Source of the DNA: CAINVV01 sp036508555
GTDB taxonomy: Bacteria; Bacteroidota; Bacteroidia; Bacteroidales; Prolixibacteraceae
Assembly (NCBI GenBank): GCA_036508555.1
Contig: DATCHD010000048.1
Span: forward strand, 23,367-87,366
Direction of reading: 5' to 3'
Length of the DNA: 64,000 nt
In this document: positions 25,647-33,907 of the stretch, one piece after another
How the letters are laid out: every line of letters starts with the position of its first letter
Numbering within the stretch: the first letter of the stretch is position 1
Position numbers and translations under genes: made by a program
The notes under the pieces: generated by a model
Seen by the model: only the letters and a program-made list of their open reading frames with translations
The model's database searches: none
What the model was told of the DNA's origin: nothing

Positions 25647-25677
25647 TTGCAGATGAAGAAAACAAGTCGTATATTTG
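25647..25677 (+). promoter_or_regulatory. Putative tRNA-Asp promoter (TTG-N20-TATATTTG)
   Basis: TTG at 25647-25649 and TATATTTG at 25670-25677 match the -33/-7 pattern, 54 bp before the first tRNA-Asp. One transcript could cover both tRNAs. Confidence 0.55.
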
Positions 25678-25731
25678 CCCTGCTTTTGAGGAAACTCTTT
25701 TTTGATTGTTGGAGGTTCCAATAAGTACTTT

Positions 25732-25805
25732 GGTTTGGTAGTTCAGTTGGTTAGAATACCTGCCTGTCACGCAGGGGGTCGCGGGTTCGAGTCCCGTCCA
25801 GACCG
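25732..25805 (+). tRNA. tRNA-Asp (GTC), first copy
   Basis: A 74-nt cloverleaf. The acceptor stem is GGTTTGG/CCAGACC with one G-U pair, the anticodon loop is CTGTCAC with GTC, the T-arm is GCGGG-TTCGAGT-CCCGT, and the discriminator is G. The complete 3' CCA is not encoded (the sequence continues CAT). Confidence 0.97.
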
Positions 25806-25827
25806 CATTCGAAGTTCCTATTTATTT

Positions 25828-25901
25828 GGTTTGGTAGTTCAGTTGGTTAGAATACCTGCCTGTCACGCAGGGGGTCGCGGGTTCGAGTCCCGTCCAGACC
25901 G
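25828..25901 (+). tRNA. tRNA-Asp (GTC), second identical copy
   Basis: Identical over all 74 nt to the copy 22 bp upstream, and the identity extends a few bases on each side. A recent tandem duplication or ongoing gene conversion keeps the copies the same. Confidence 0.97.
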
Positions 25902-25941
25902 CATATTATTTTGATAATTAGGTCCTTATAAAAATTGTGGG

Positions 25942-25981
25942 ACAAAAGAGGGACTAAATTTCGATTTTGTCCCTCTTTTGT
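25942..25981. repeat. Perfect 13-bp inverted repeat after the tRNA pair
   Basis: ACAAAAGAGGGAC at 25942-25954 and GTCCCTCTTTTGT at 25969-25981 surround a 14-nt loop. No U-run follows the second arm, so it is only terminator-like. It could end the tRNA transcript or mark an old integration point beside a tRNA. Confidence 0.6.
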
Positions 25982-26086
25982 TGGCAGCATGCGGAATCCG
26001 GGGCTTTTGCATTTTTTTGACTACATGGGATCATTTTCAGAAAATATTGCCTATATTTAGTAGGAAGATTACAAAGGAGGAAAAGC

Positions 26087-26947
26087 ATGTTTGAGAATTT
26101 GAATCAACCGTACCAGTTCAACAATAACTTCAAACACAATGTCAAGACAATCCTGCTTGTCAGTATGGGGTTCATTCTTATTGTCCTGTACATTCAGCCC
26201 CTCGGCATCAATTTCCTGAAGTCGGAACAGGATGGTTATTTTGTACTCGGTACCGGATTTCTGACTGCGGCGACACTCTTCCTGAATACCTTGATTTTCC
26301 CGGGTTTGTTGCCAAAGCTTTTCAATCCCGATAAATGGACCATCAAAAAGGAGATTATATGGAATATCTGGATGTTTTCCAACCTCTTTTCTCTGTTTAC
26401 TTTGATGGCTTGGTTTGCCAAGACAATTTCATATACCGATCTTCCCTACTTCAGGACAGGCGCACTTTCTCTTCTCCCCTTAATCCTGTTCAATCTGATC
26501 AGCTATAATCTTTCGATGAAATTGAAACTGGTTAATATGATCGATTCAGGTAAAAGTTGGTTAAAAGAAGAAATCAATGCTTTTCAACACCCGGAAGAGC
26601 AGGAATCTGTTCACTTGGTAGCTGAGAATAAAAAGCAAGCATTTGCGGAAGAGGTAGAACGCGTAATCCTGATCCATTCTTCTGGCAACTATGTAGAGAT
26701 TTATTGGATCGACAGAAAGCAATTGGTTCGGAAAAGACTCTTCAGACAATCATTTACCAATGTCGAGAAAGCCCTTGAATCATCTGATGTTATGCTTAAA
26801 TGTCACCGTTGTTGGATGGTTAACATCAACAAAGTGACAAAGCTCAAAAGATTTCCAAATGGTTATCAGCTTGAAATGGATCGCCTCGATTTTACTGTTC
26901 CAGTCTCCCGAAACTGGGTCCAGGTCTTTAAGGGAAAGCTTATTTAG
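26087..26947 (+). CDS. Membrane-anchored LytTR-domain transcription regulator
   Basis: A 286-residue protein with four hydrophobic helices in residues ~18-150 (TILLVSMGFILIVLYIQPLG; LGTGFLTAATLFLNTLIFPG; FSNLFSLFTLMAWFA; LSLLPLILFNLISYNL). A LytTR DNA-binding domain follows in residues ~190-286 (VILIHSSGNYVEIYW; LKCHRCWMVNINKV; VPVSRNW). It lacks a receiver domain, so it probably senses a membrane signal directly. An unusually strong Shine-Dalgarno (AAGGAGG) precedes the ATG, rare in this window. A 21-bp-spaced direct repeat typical of LytTR operators lies just past its stop. Confidence 0.87.
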   Translation: MFENLNQPYQFNNNFKHNVKTILLVSMGFILIVLYIQPLGINFLKSEQDGYFVLGTGFLTAATLFLNTLIFPGLLPKLFNPDKWTIKKEIIWNIWMFSNLFSLFTLMAWFAKTISYTDLPYFRTGALSLLPLILFNLISYNLSMKLKLVNMIDSGKSWLKEEINAFQHPEEQESVHLVAENKKQAFAEEVERVILIHSSGNYVEIYWIDRKQLVRKRLFRQSFTNVEKALESSDVMLKCHRCWMVNINKVTKLKRFPNGYQLEMDRLDFTVPVSRNWVQVFKGKLI

Positions 26948-26970
26948 GGGGCTATTCATCTTGTGAGTCT

Positions 26971-27005
26971 TGCAATTCGTCCCACTAAAAGTGCAATTCG
27001 TCCCA
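26971..27005 (+). promoter_or_regulatory. Candidate LytTR operator: two direct repeats of TGCAATTCGTCCCA
   Basis: The 14-mer TGCAATTCGTCCCA occurs at 26971-26984 and 26992-27005, start to start 21 bp, two helical turns. LytTR proteins bind pairs of direct repeats with about this period. It lies between the LytTR gene and the nitronate monooxygenase gene, 93 bp before the latter. Confidence 0.5.
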
Positions 27006-27097
27006 AAATTCACTGTTTTCAACCATTTTTAGTCCGCAGGACACATATTTTTGGTCAGTAGTTATTCAATACCTACCATTGTATCATATATATTATA

Positions 27098-28204
27098 ATG
27101 GTCAATTACATGATGAAGGTATTAAACATTGGAGGATTGAAAATCAAGCTTCCTATTATTCAGGGTGGAATGGGTGTTGGTGTTTCCCTCAACGGGCTGG
27201 CTTCAGCAGTTGCCAATGAGGGTGGAGTAGGCGTAATCTCTGCTGCTGGAATTGGATTTCTATACAAGGATCACTCATCCGATTACATGGAGAGCTGCAT
27301 CTATGGCCTCACTCAGGAAATTCGCAAATCAAGGGAGAAATCTAAGGGAGTTCTGGGGGTAAACATCATGGTGGCATTATCCAATTACCCGGACCTGGTT
27401 ACCACTTCAATCAAGGAAAAAATCAATATCATTTTTGCCGGGGCAGGACTTCCACTTGACCTGCCAAAATATTTGACGCCAGGTTCCGAGACGAAACTGG
27501 TACCGATTGTCTCTTCGTCCAGGGCAGCTAGCCTGATAATTAATAAATGGTATGGAAACTTCAACTATCTGCCGGATGCTATCGTTGTAGAAGGCCCCAA
27601 GGCAGGCGGGCACCTTGGTTTTAAAATTGACCAGATCTTTGATGAAAACTACTCTCTTGAAAACATCCTTGATGAGGTAGTGGCAGTAGCAAATGAATAC
27701 GGAGAAAAATACGGGAAAAAGATACCTGTAATTGCAGCAGGCGGAATTTATACAGGTGAAGATATCGCAGCCATCATGGAGAGAGGTGCCGCAGGGGTTC
27801 AGATGGGAACAAGGTTTGTAACCACCACCGAATGCGATGCATCAGATGGATTCAAACAGGCGTATATACAAGCAAGGGAAGAGGATGTAAGAATCATCAA
27901 AAGCCCGGTGGGTATGCCCGGCCGTGCAATCAGCTGTTCTTTCCTGGATGATGTCGACAACGGCAAGAGACGTCCTACAGTTTGTCCTGTTAACTGTGTG
28001 AAGACATGCGATATAACAACTGCTCCTTATTGTATAATGGCATCTCTGGCTTCAGCTTTGAGAGGAAATTTCAGAAATGGTTATGCCTTCTGTGGAAGTA
28101 ATGTGTGGAAAACTGATAAGATCATATCAGTTAAAGAATTGTTCTCCAGTTTATTAGACGAATACAAACAAGCGGTAAGCAATAATTTTGCCCTTTCAGT
28201 CTGA
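27098..28204 (+). CDS. Nitronate monooxygenase family flavoprotein
   Basis: A 368-residue FMN-binding TIM-barrel protein. Characteristic stretches are PIIQGGMGVGVSLNGLASAV, VVEGPKAGGHLGF (with the family's catalytic-region His) and IPVIAAGGIYTGEDIAAIM then GVQMGTRFV for FMN phosphate. A Cys-rich segment (CPVNCVKTC) lies near residue 305. Such enzymes oxidise alkyl nitronates, and related members act as enoyl reductases. ATGs at 27098, 27110 and 27113 are all possible. The homologous region begins at KVLNIGG, so the later ones are equally likely. Confidence 0.87.
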   Translation: MVNYMMKVLNIGGLKIKLPIIQGGMGVGVSLNGLASAVANEGGVGVISAAGIGFLYKDHSSDYMESCIYGLTQEIRKSREKSKGVLGVNIMVALSNYPDLVTTSIKEKINIIFAGAGLPLDLPKYLTPGSETKLVPIVSSSRAASLIINKWYGNFNYLPDAIVVEGPKAGGHLGFKIDQIFDENYSLENILDEVVAVANEYGEKYGKKIPVIAAGGIYTGEDIAAIMERGAAGVQMGTRFVTTTECDASDGFKQAYIQAREEDVRIIKSPVGMPGRAISCSFLDDVDNGKRRPTVCPVNCVKTCDITTAPYCIMASLASALRGNFRNGYAFCGSNVWKTDKIISVKELFSSLLDEYKQAVSNNFALSV

Positions 28205-28222
28205 GGCAAGCCATAGCAAATG

Positions 28223-28257
28223 GAAGGTCTGTAATTCAATCCGGATTACAGACCTTC
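28223..28257 (+). terminator. Hairpin after the nitronate monooxygenase gene
   Basis: GAAGGTCTGTAAT (28223-28235) pairs perfectly with ATTACAGACCTTC (28245-28257) around a 9-nt loop. The following TATTGTTAT is only moderately T-rich. Confidence 0.65.
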
Positions 28258-28270
28258 TATTGTTATCCGG

Positions 28271-28300
28271 TTTTACAACCACTCATTAACTATAATTTTG
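28271..28300 (+). promoter_or_regulatory. Putative S41 protease operon promoter
   Basis: TTTTAC at 28271-28276 and TAATTTTG at 28293-28300 resemble the -33/-7 pair with 17-18 bp spacing. The predicted leader is about 90 nt. Confidence 0.42.
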
Positions 28301-28398
28301 ATTATCAGTATAGATAGTAGTGAGAACTTCTTATCTTTACAGCAGTTTGAAATATATAATTTTTTCAGGCGGCATTAATAATTCATTTTCTTTCTAAC

Positions 28399-30009
28399 GT
28401 GAAAAATAGATTTTTTAGCTTATCCATTTGCATAATAATTACTCTTTTTGCATCGTGCTTTTCATCTGGTTTATATGGACAGGACACTCAAATTCAGGCA
28501 ATTAAATTCGGTAGGGTATTAAAATTGGTTGATGCTTTCTATGTAGACACTGCCAATGTGAACAAATTGACCGAAGATGCCATAACGAACCTCCTCGCTA
28601 AGCTTGACCCGCATTCGGTTTACATTACCAAGGCAGAAGTAGAGGAAATGAACCAACCATTGGAGGGAAATTTTGAAGGCATCGGAATCTCCTTCAGCAT
28701 TATTCAGGATACTTTGATTGTCATGACGACCATACCAGGTGGTCCGTCTGAAAAGTTGGGTTTACGGCCAGGTGACCGAATCATCCAAGTGGACGCAAAA
28801 AATATTGCCTCCGTTGGCATCAAATCACAGGATGTTTTTGGTCTTTTAAGAGGTCCTAAGGGAACTACGGTCCTACTCAAAATTATCAGAAAGGGAGAAT
28901 CTGGGCCACTTGAGTTTACAATTGTCCGGGATAAAATTCCGATTTTTAGTCTGGATGCTGCCTTCATGCTTAACAAGGAGACCGCATTCATTAAGTTAAA
29001 CAGATTTTCTGCTACAACAATTGAAGAGTTTAAATCCGCAGTGAAAGGCCTTGAGAAGCAAGGTAAAATCAAAAATATGGTATTGGATCTGAGGGGAAAC
29101 GGCGGTGGTTATCTGGGGGCTGCTTATGAACTTGCTAACCAGTTCCTTGAAGCCAATAAGCTGATTGTCTACACTGAAGGTATTCATAGCTCGAGAAAGG
29201 ATTATCTTTCTGACACCAACGGTGATTTTCTGGAAGGGAACCTGGTCATCCTGATTGATGAAGGTACAGCTTCTGCTTCTGAAATTGTGTCGGGGGCTAT
29301 CCAGGACTGGGATCGCGGCGTTTTGATCGGCAGGAGAACTTTCGGGAAAGGATTGGTTCAGCAACCCTTTGCACTCAATGATGGTTCAATGATCAGATTG
29401 ACAACAGCTCATTACTACACCCCTGCAGGCAGAAATATCCAGAAACCTTACAAGAACAATCCCGAAAACTATAGGAACGATTATATTAAAAGATACGAAA
29501 GTGGTGAGTTGTTTAACAAGGACAGTATCTCTACTGCAGATTCCCTGATGACAAAAACGCTGGTGACGAAACGGAAAGTTTTTGGTGGGGGAGGAATTGT
29601 ACCAGATATCTTTGTACCACTAGATACTTCAGTTCATTACAGGTATTTCAATGCTCTGGTCCGGAAAAATATTTTCTTTCCTTATGTGGTTAGTTACATT
29701 GATCAGCACAGAAAAGAAATACTAAAGGAATATCCTGAATTCCAGTATTTTAGAGATAATTTCAAGGTTTCACCTGCCGTTTTGGACGAATTAATGGAGT
29801 TAGGAGTAAAATCCGGTGTTAATAAGGAGCCTGAAAGTATGAAAGCTTTAGAGGGCGATATCTTCAGACAAATCAGGGCGCTTATTGCACGTGATCTTTA
29901 TGAACCGGGGCATTACTATAGGATCATGCTGGAAAAAGACGCGGAAGTAAAGAAGGCCATCGAACTATTATCTGATCCAAAATCTTATGCCCGCACTCTG
30001 AACAGATAG
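28399..30009 (+). CDS. S41-family C-terminal processing protease
   Basis: A 536-residue periplasmic serine protease starting at GTG. A hydrophobic N-terminus (FSLSICIIITLFASCFSSG), which may be a signal peptide or a weak lipobox, is followed by a PDZ domain (~residues 80-170; IGISFSII, GLRPGDRIIQVDAKN). The peptidase core has LDLRGNGGGYLGAAYELANQ, the catalytic serine region DEGTASASEIVSGA and the lysine region GRRTFGKGLVQQ. The family trims the C-termini of envelope proteins. It is first in a probable operon with pnuC and the riboside kinase, 29 bp upstream of pnuC. Confidence 0.92.
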   Translation: MKNRFFSLSICIIITLFASCFSSGLYGQDTQIQAIKFGRVLKLVDAFYVDTANVNKLTEDAITNLLAKLDPHSVYITKAEVEEMNQPLEGNFEGIGISFSIIQDTLIVMTTIPGGPSEKLGLRPGDRIIQVDAKNIASVGIKSQDVFGLLRGPKGTTVLLKIIRKGESGPLEFTIVRDKIPIFSLDAAFMLNKETAFIKLNRFSATTIEEFKSAVKGLEKQGKIKNMVLDLRGNGGGYLGAAYELANQFLEANKLIVYTEGIHSSRKDYLSDTNGDFLEGNLVILIDEGTASASEIVSGAIQDWDRGVLIGRRTFGKGLVQQPFALNDGSMIRLTTAHYYTPAGRNIQKPYKNNPENYRNDYIKRYESGELFNKDSISTADSLMTKTLVTKRKVFGGGGIVPDIFVPLDTSVHYRYFNALVRKNIFFPYVVSYIDQHRKEILKEYPEFQYFRDNFKVSPAVLDELMELGVKSGVNKEPESMKALEGDIFRQIRALIARDLYEPGHYYRIMLEKDAEVKKAIELLSDPKSYARTLNR

Positions 30010-30038
30010 GGCAGAAATAATTTCTGAAATCTGGTACC

Positions 30039-30617
30039 ATGGCTTTCTATCAATGGCTTGTCAATCATTATATTGAGGTTTGCGGAACTGTTACGGGATT
30101 TCTATACCTGGGATTTTCCATCAAACAACACTACCTTACCTGGCCGGTCGGTTTACTGAATGCCTTGTTCTACATTGCTGTTTTTTATACCTCGAAAATC
30201 TATGCGGATATGTCATTGCAATTTTATTATGTTGCAATTAGTATTTACGGCTGGTGGTGCTGGTTTCACGGTAGTGTTTCCGGAGATATCCTGAAGGTAA
30301 CCAGAACGTCAGGTGTATTATGGTTGAGGCTGTTGGCTATGTCTATTCTTTTATTTGCCGTTATCACCTATTTATTAATTCATTATACTGATTCTCAGGT
30401 GCCTTACTGGGACGGATTAACCACTGCCCTGAGCATTGTTGCCACCTGGATGCTGGCCCGGAAAAAAATTGAACACTGGTTGATGTGGGTGTTTATAGAT
30501 TCAATTTCGATCGGTCTATTCATTTACAAGGAGTTATATCCCACAACGATACTTTTCCTGGTTTATACTTTTCTGGCTGCCTATGGATACTTTGAATGGA
30601 AAAAATCAACCGTTTGA
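30039..30617 (+). CDS. pnuC: PnuC-family nicotinamide riboside transporter
   Basis: A 192-residue integral membrane protein with about seven hydrophobic segments and the PnuC core motif (WPVGLLNALFYIAVFYTSKI, ADMSLQFYYVAISIYGWWCW). PnuC moves nicotinamide riboside by facilitated diffusion and depends on cytoplasmic phosphorylation to trap it. The next gene encodes that kinase and overlaps by 22 bp, supporting riboside rather than thiamine as substrate. Confidence 0.93.
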   Translation: MAFYQWLVNHYIEVCGTVTGFLYLGFSIKQHYLTWPVGLLNALFYIAVFYTSKIYADMSLQFYYVAISIYGWWCWFHGSVSGDILKVTRTSGVLWLRLLAMSILLFAVITYLLIHYTDSQVPYWDGLTTALSIVATWMLARKKIEHWLMWVFIDSISIGLFIYKELYPTTILFLVYTFLAAYGYFEWKKSTV

Positions 30618-31135
30618 GAAAAATTGTAGTCACTGGTCCCGAATCTACCGGGAAAACTGACCTTTCAGAAGCGCTGGCAGCAAAAATGAATGCACGGTGG
30701 ATTCCTGAATATGCCCGCGGTTATATAGAAAATCTCGGAAGACCCTACCGTTACGAGGATCTCGAAATAATTGCCAGACAGCAGGTCCAACAGGAAAAAG
30801 AAGCGGCAGATGTAACAGACGAAGGAATCCTTATTCTTGATACATGGTTGATTATCACGAAGGTATGGTTTGAGATGGTGTATGGAAAATCACCTGTCTG
30901 GATGGAAGTGTACATCACGTCTGCCAATATTGATTTATTTTTAGTTTGCAGTCCGGATTTACCTTGGATAGCCGACCCTGTCAGAGAAAACGGAGGTGAG
31001 ATGCGAAACAAACTATTTGAGAGATATTGCCGGGAGATTGAAAAATTCGGATTTGAATATGAAATTGTGACTGGATTCGGTGAGGACAGGTTGAATAATG
31101 CATGCAAGCATCTTCAATCCCATCATATTGGATAG
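30596..31135 (+). CDS. NadR-like nicotinamide riboside kinase
   Basis: A 179-residue P-loop kinase (VVTGPESTGKTDLSEALA) with the NadR-kinase segment IPEYARGYIENLGRPYRYED and LILDTWLIITKVWFE. It matches only the C-terminal ribosyl-nicotinamide kinase domain of NadR. The repressor and adenylyltransferase domains are absent. With PnuC it forms an NAD salvage pair that imports nicotinamide riboside and phosphorylates it to NMN. Confidence 0.88.
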   Translation: MEKINRLRKIVVTGPESTGKTDLSEALAAKMNARWIPEYARGYIENLGRPYRYEDLEIIARQQVQQEKEAADVTDEGILILDTWLIITKVWFEMVYGKSPVWMEVYITSANIDLFLVCSPDLPWIADPVRENGGEMRNKLFERYCREIEKFGFEYEIVTGFGEDRLNNACKHLQSHHIG

Positions 31136-31155
31136 AACCTTTTGCCATGGATCCC

Positions 31156-31186
31156 GTTTAATTCATTAGAATTGTAATGTAAATTT
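31156..31186 (+). promoter_or_regulatory. Putative cysE promoter
   Basis: TTTA at 31156-31159 and TAAATTTC at 31179-31186 are spaced by 19 bp. The final G of TAnnTTTG is C, so the match is imperfect. Confidence 0.35.
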
Positions 31187-31209
31187 CGTTTTACAAAATG
31201 TTGTGAAAG

Positions 31210-32148
31210 ATGAAAGAACGTAAGGAAAACAAAATAAGGAAATCGATTGGCGACGCGGTCATTAAGTTAACTGATATTTCCTCGGTAGGAGAGGTGACAC
31301 ATGCACAGCGCGCAGGGGAACCAATGCCGTCGACAGAAAAGCTGAAAATATTTGTTGAAAAAGTGAGACAAATTATTTTCCCCGGGTATTTCGGGACGAT
31401 CAATTTTCATCCGTCGACATTCCATTACCACATGGGCGTGCTGGTGGATGAGGTATTTCATCTTCTGTCGGAGCAGCTCCTGGCCGGACTCTGCTTCGTG
31501 TGTGACAAAGAAGTTAGCGCAGATCTGGAAAATAGAAAGGTGGAGGCGGAAAGTCGTTCTGCTGATTTTATTTCGATACTGCCTGAGATAAGGCGATTAA
31601 TGATAACGGATGTTGAGGCAGCATATCTTGGAGATCCGGCTGCTAAAAGTATCAGTGAAGTTATCTTTTGCTATCCTGGCATCAGGGCAATTTCCAGTTA
31701 CAGGATTGCACATGCACTCCATAAATTCGGAATTCCGCTCATTCCAAGGATTATTACGGAAATGGCTCACTCAGAGACTGGTATAGATATCCACCCTGAG
31801 GCTGTTATCGGATCATACTTTGCAATCGATCATGGAACCGGCATCGTCATCGGATCCACCTCTATTATTGGTAAAAATGTAAAGCTGTATCAGGGAGTTA
31901 CGCTCGGAGCCAAGAGCTTTTCGCTTGATAAAGAGGGCAATCCTGTAAAGGGAATTCCGCGCCATCCGATCGTTGAAGACAATGTAGTTGTCTATTCAAA
32001 TTCCTCCATCCTTGGTAGAATAACCATTGGTCATGATTCTGTGATAGGAGGTAATATATGGATAACCAACGACTTGCCTCCATTTTCGAAGATCGTGCAG
32101 AATAGGGCTAAAAAGAACACCGAATTTATTTTGGGCAGTGGGATATGA
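31210..32148 (+). CDS. cysE: Serine O-acetyltransferase (EpsC-type)
   Basis: A 312-residue enzyme making O-acetylserine for cysteine synthesis. A long helical N-terminal region (~1-190) precedes a left-handed beta-helix of hexapeptide repeats: GIDIHPEAVIGSYFAIDHGT, GIVIGSTSIIGKNVKLYQGV, then DNVVVYSNSSILGRITIG. The paired His/Asp residues for acetyl transfer lie in the first of these. The long N-terminus fits the EpsC form common in Bacteroidota. Confidence 0.92.
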   Translation: MKERKENKIRKSIGDAVIKLTDISSVGEVTHAQRAGEPMPSTEKLKIFVEKVRQIIFPGYFGTINFHPSTFHYHMGVLVDEVFHLLSEQLLAGLCFVCDKEVSADLENRKVEAESRSADFISILPEIRRLMITDVEAAYLGDPAAKSISEVIFCYPGIRAISSYRIAHALHKFGIPLIPRIITEMAHSETGIDIHPEAVIGSYFAIDHGTGIVIGSTSIIGKNVKLYQGVTLGAKSFSLDKEGNPVKGIPRHPIVEDNVVVYSNSSILGRITIGHDSVIGGNIWITNDLPPFSKIVQNRAKKNTEFILGSGI

Positions 32149-32163
32149 TGAAAAATTATACTT

Positions 32164-33345
32164 GTGAAGAAGTTTAAAATAGTTGTCAAGACATTTGCAG
32201 GCCTTGAAACGGTACTGGCAGCCGAACTCAAAACCCTCGGGGCAGAATCGGTAACTCCCGAGCGAAGAGCTGTCTCATTTCTTGGAGATAAAGCCCTTTT
32301 GTACAAAGCTAATTTCCTGTTGCGGACGGCATTGAAAGTGCTCAGGCCTGTTGCACAGTTCAACATCCACTGGAAAGAAGATCTTTACAACAACGCCAAG
32401 AAAGTCAATTGGTCCGAATACCTGACCCTTGGCAAGAGTTTTTCAATTGATAGTACTGTTCAGTCAGAGCTCTTCGTTAATTCAATGTATGTATCGCTCA
32501 AAGTCAAGGATGCGATTGCCGATTACTTTAGAGAGGCCTTTGGAAAGAGGCCATCTGTTAATCAACATGATCCGGATATTAGGATACATGTTTACCTGAT
32601 GGGCGACTATTGCGAAATTTCGCTGGATAGTTCAGGTGAATCATTACATAAGAGGGGATATCGTATGGGGCAAGGAGAAGCGCCTGTCAACGAGGTGCTT
32701 GCTGCCGGAATGATTATGCTATCGGGATGGAACGGAGCATGTGATTTTCTGGATCCGATGTGCGGTTCAGGTACACTCCTCATCGAAGCAACCATGATAG
32801 CCAAGGGGATACCTGCAGGAATCTACAGAAAATCATTCGCATTCGAGAAATGGCTCGATTTCGACGAAAATCTTTTCTCAGAAATCTACAATGCAGACTA
32901 CGAAAAGGAATCTTCAATCAAAATATTTGGTTCAGATATTTCGGTTCAAAGTTGTGCCATCGCCAGGGCAAACATTAAAAATGCAGGATTGTCGAAAGCC
33001 ATTGAAGTGGAAGCGAAAGATTTTTTGGTGCTGGATCCTCCGTTTGAAAATGGAATCATCATTACCAATCCACCCTACGGAGAAAGAATGAAACCGCAGT
33101 CTATTGCTGAGCTATACAAATCAATCGGGGATATACTGAAACAAAAATATGCCGGATACACTGCCTGGATTATTTCAAGTTCTGAAGAGGGATTCAGGAA
33201 TATCGGACTAAAACCATCCAGAAAAATTGAGTTGTTCAACGGTGCCCTCCCTTGCAGTTTCAGGAAATTTGAACTTTTTAGAGGTACTTATAAAGAAAAG
33301 GCAATACTGAAGAAGGCGAATCCACTTGCTCCTTCTATTGATTGA
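32164..33345 (+). CDS. THUMP-domain class I RNA methyltransferase (RlmL N-half/YpsC-like)
   Basis: A 393-residue protein starting at GTG. An N-terminal ferredoxin-like/THUMP module (~1-165; VKTFAGLETVLAAELKTLGA) precedes a Rossmann methyltransferase with DFLDPMCGSGTLLIEA for SAM and the N6/N2 motif IITNPPYGERM. It corresponds to the N-terminal half of E. coli RlmL, which methylates 23S rRNA guanine 2445. The fused RlmK half is missing, as is usual outside Gammaproteobacteria. Its 3' end overlaps the convergent sigma-factor gene by 11 bp. Confidence 0.9.
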   Translation: MKKFKIVVKTFAGLETVLAAELKTLGAESVTPERRAVSFLGDKALLYKANFLLRTALKVLRPVAQFNIHWKEDLYNNAKKVNWSEYLTLGKSFSIDSTVQSELFVNSMYVSLKVKDAIADYFREAFGKRPSVNQHDPDIRIHVYLMGDYCEISLDSSGESLHKRGYRMGQGEAPVNEVLAAGMIMLSGWNGACDFLDPMCGSGTLLIEATMIAKGIPAGIYRKSFAFEKWLDFDENLFSEIYNADYEKESSIKIFGSDISVQSCAIARANIKNAGLSKAIEVEAKDFLVLDPPFENGIIITNPPYGERMKPQSIAELYKSIGDILKQKYAGYTAWIISSSEEGFRNIGLKPSRKIELFNGALPCSFRKFELFRGTYKEKAILKKANPLAPSID

Positions 33346-33907
33346 TCTTCTTATAATTCACATCCTGCTTGATGCTTGTGATCAGGTATTCTTTGCACTT
33401 GAACTTCCGTTTCTTTACGTATTTTTCGCTACTGAAACCCATGATCTGGGCAATCTGCTTCAATGGAACTTTATCGAAAAATAGTTGGAGTAGTTTCTGA
33501 CAGTCACTTCCCAAAAGTTGAAAATGTTTTTGATAAAGTTTGTATCGCTCATTTTTCTCAACCAGTTCGGAGAAATCATGATCAAATTCAATCTCAAAGG
33601 CAGATGTGTCGGCCATCATCTCCTTTTCCGACTTAATACGGGAAAGCTGCTTGAGCCACAGGAACTTGCTGACGGAATAAAGATAGGTTTCAAATGCACA
33701 ATTGATGACCAGATCATTAGCTTTTAATTTTCTGTAAACGACAATAATAGCTTCCTGGAATACGTCATTGGCATCCTCATCGTCACCGCTGTTTTTCTTA
33801 ATATACAGGTTGACTTTGTAATAGAAATTCTTATATATATGCTGAAGAATTACGTTGTCACTACGTAAAATGCCATTCAGAAGCTCTTCATTGCTGTAAT
33901 TAATCAT
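33335..33907 (-). CDS. ECF-type RNA polymerase sigma factor
   Basis: A 190-residue sigma-70 family protein with region 2 (DANDVFQEAIIVVYRKL, about residues 44-60, and the YLYSVSKFLWLKQL core) and region 4 (CQKLLQLFFDKVPLKQIAQI then a helix-turn-helix ending KKRKFKCKEYL). No sigma-1.1 or region 3 is present. Its ATG overlaps the CHAT gene's TGA (ATGA), so it is translated from the protease's mRNA. No conventional FecR-like anti-sigma gene adjoins it. The candidate regulator is the divergent membrane protein at 37294-38613. Confidence 0.9.
   Translation of the reverse strand: MINYSNEELLNGILRSDNVILQHIYKNFYYKVNLYIKKNSGDDEDANDVFQEAIIVVYRKLKANDLVINCAFETYLYSVSKFLWLKQLSRIKSEKEMMADTSAFEIEFDHDFSELVEKNERYKLYQKHFQLLGSDCQKLLQLFFDKVPLKQIAQIMGFSSEKYVKKRKFKCKEYLITSIKQDVNYKKINQ

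Noticed and set aside
25702..25914. Open frame running through both tRNA-Asp genes
   Set aside because: The translation repeats itself only because the tRNA is duplicated, and the region is clearly tRNA.
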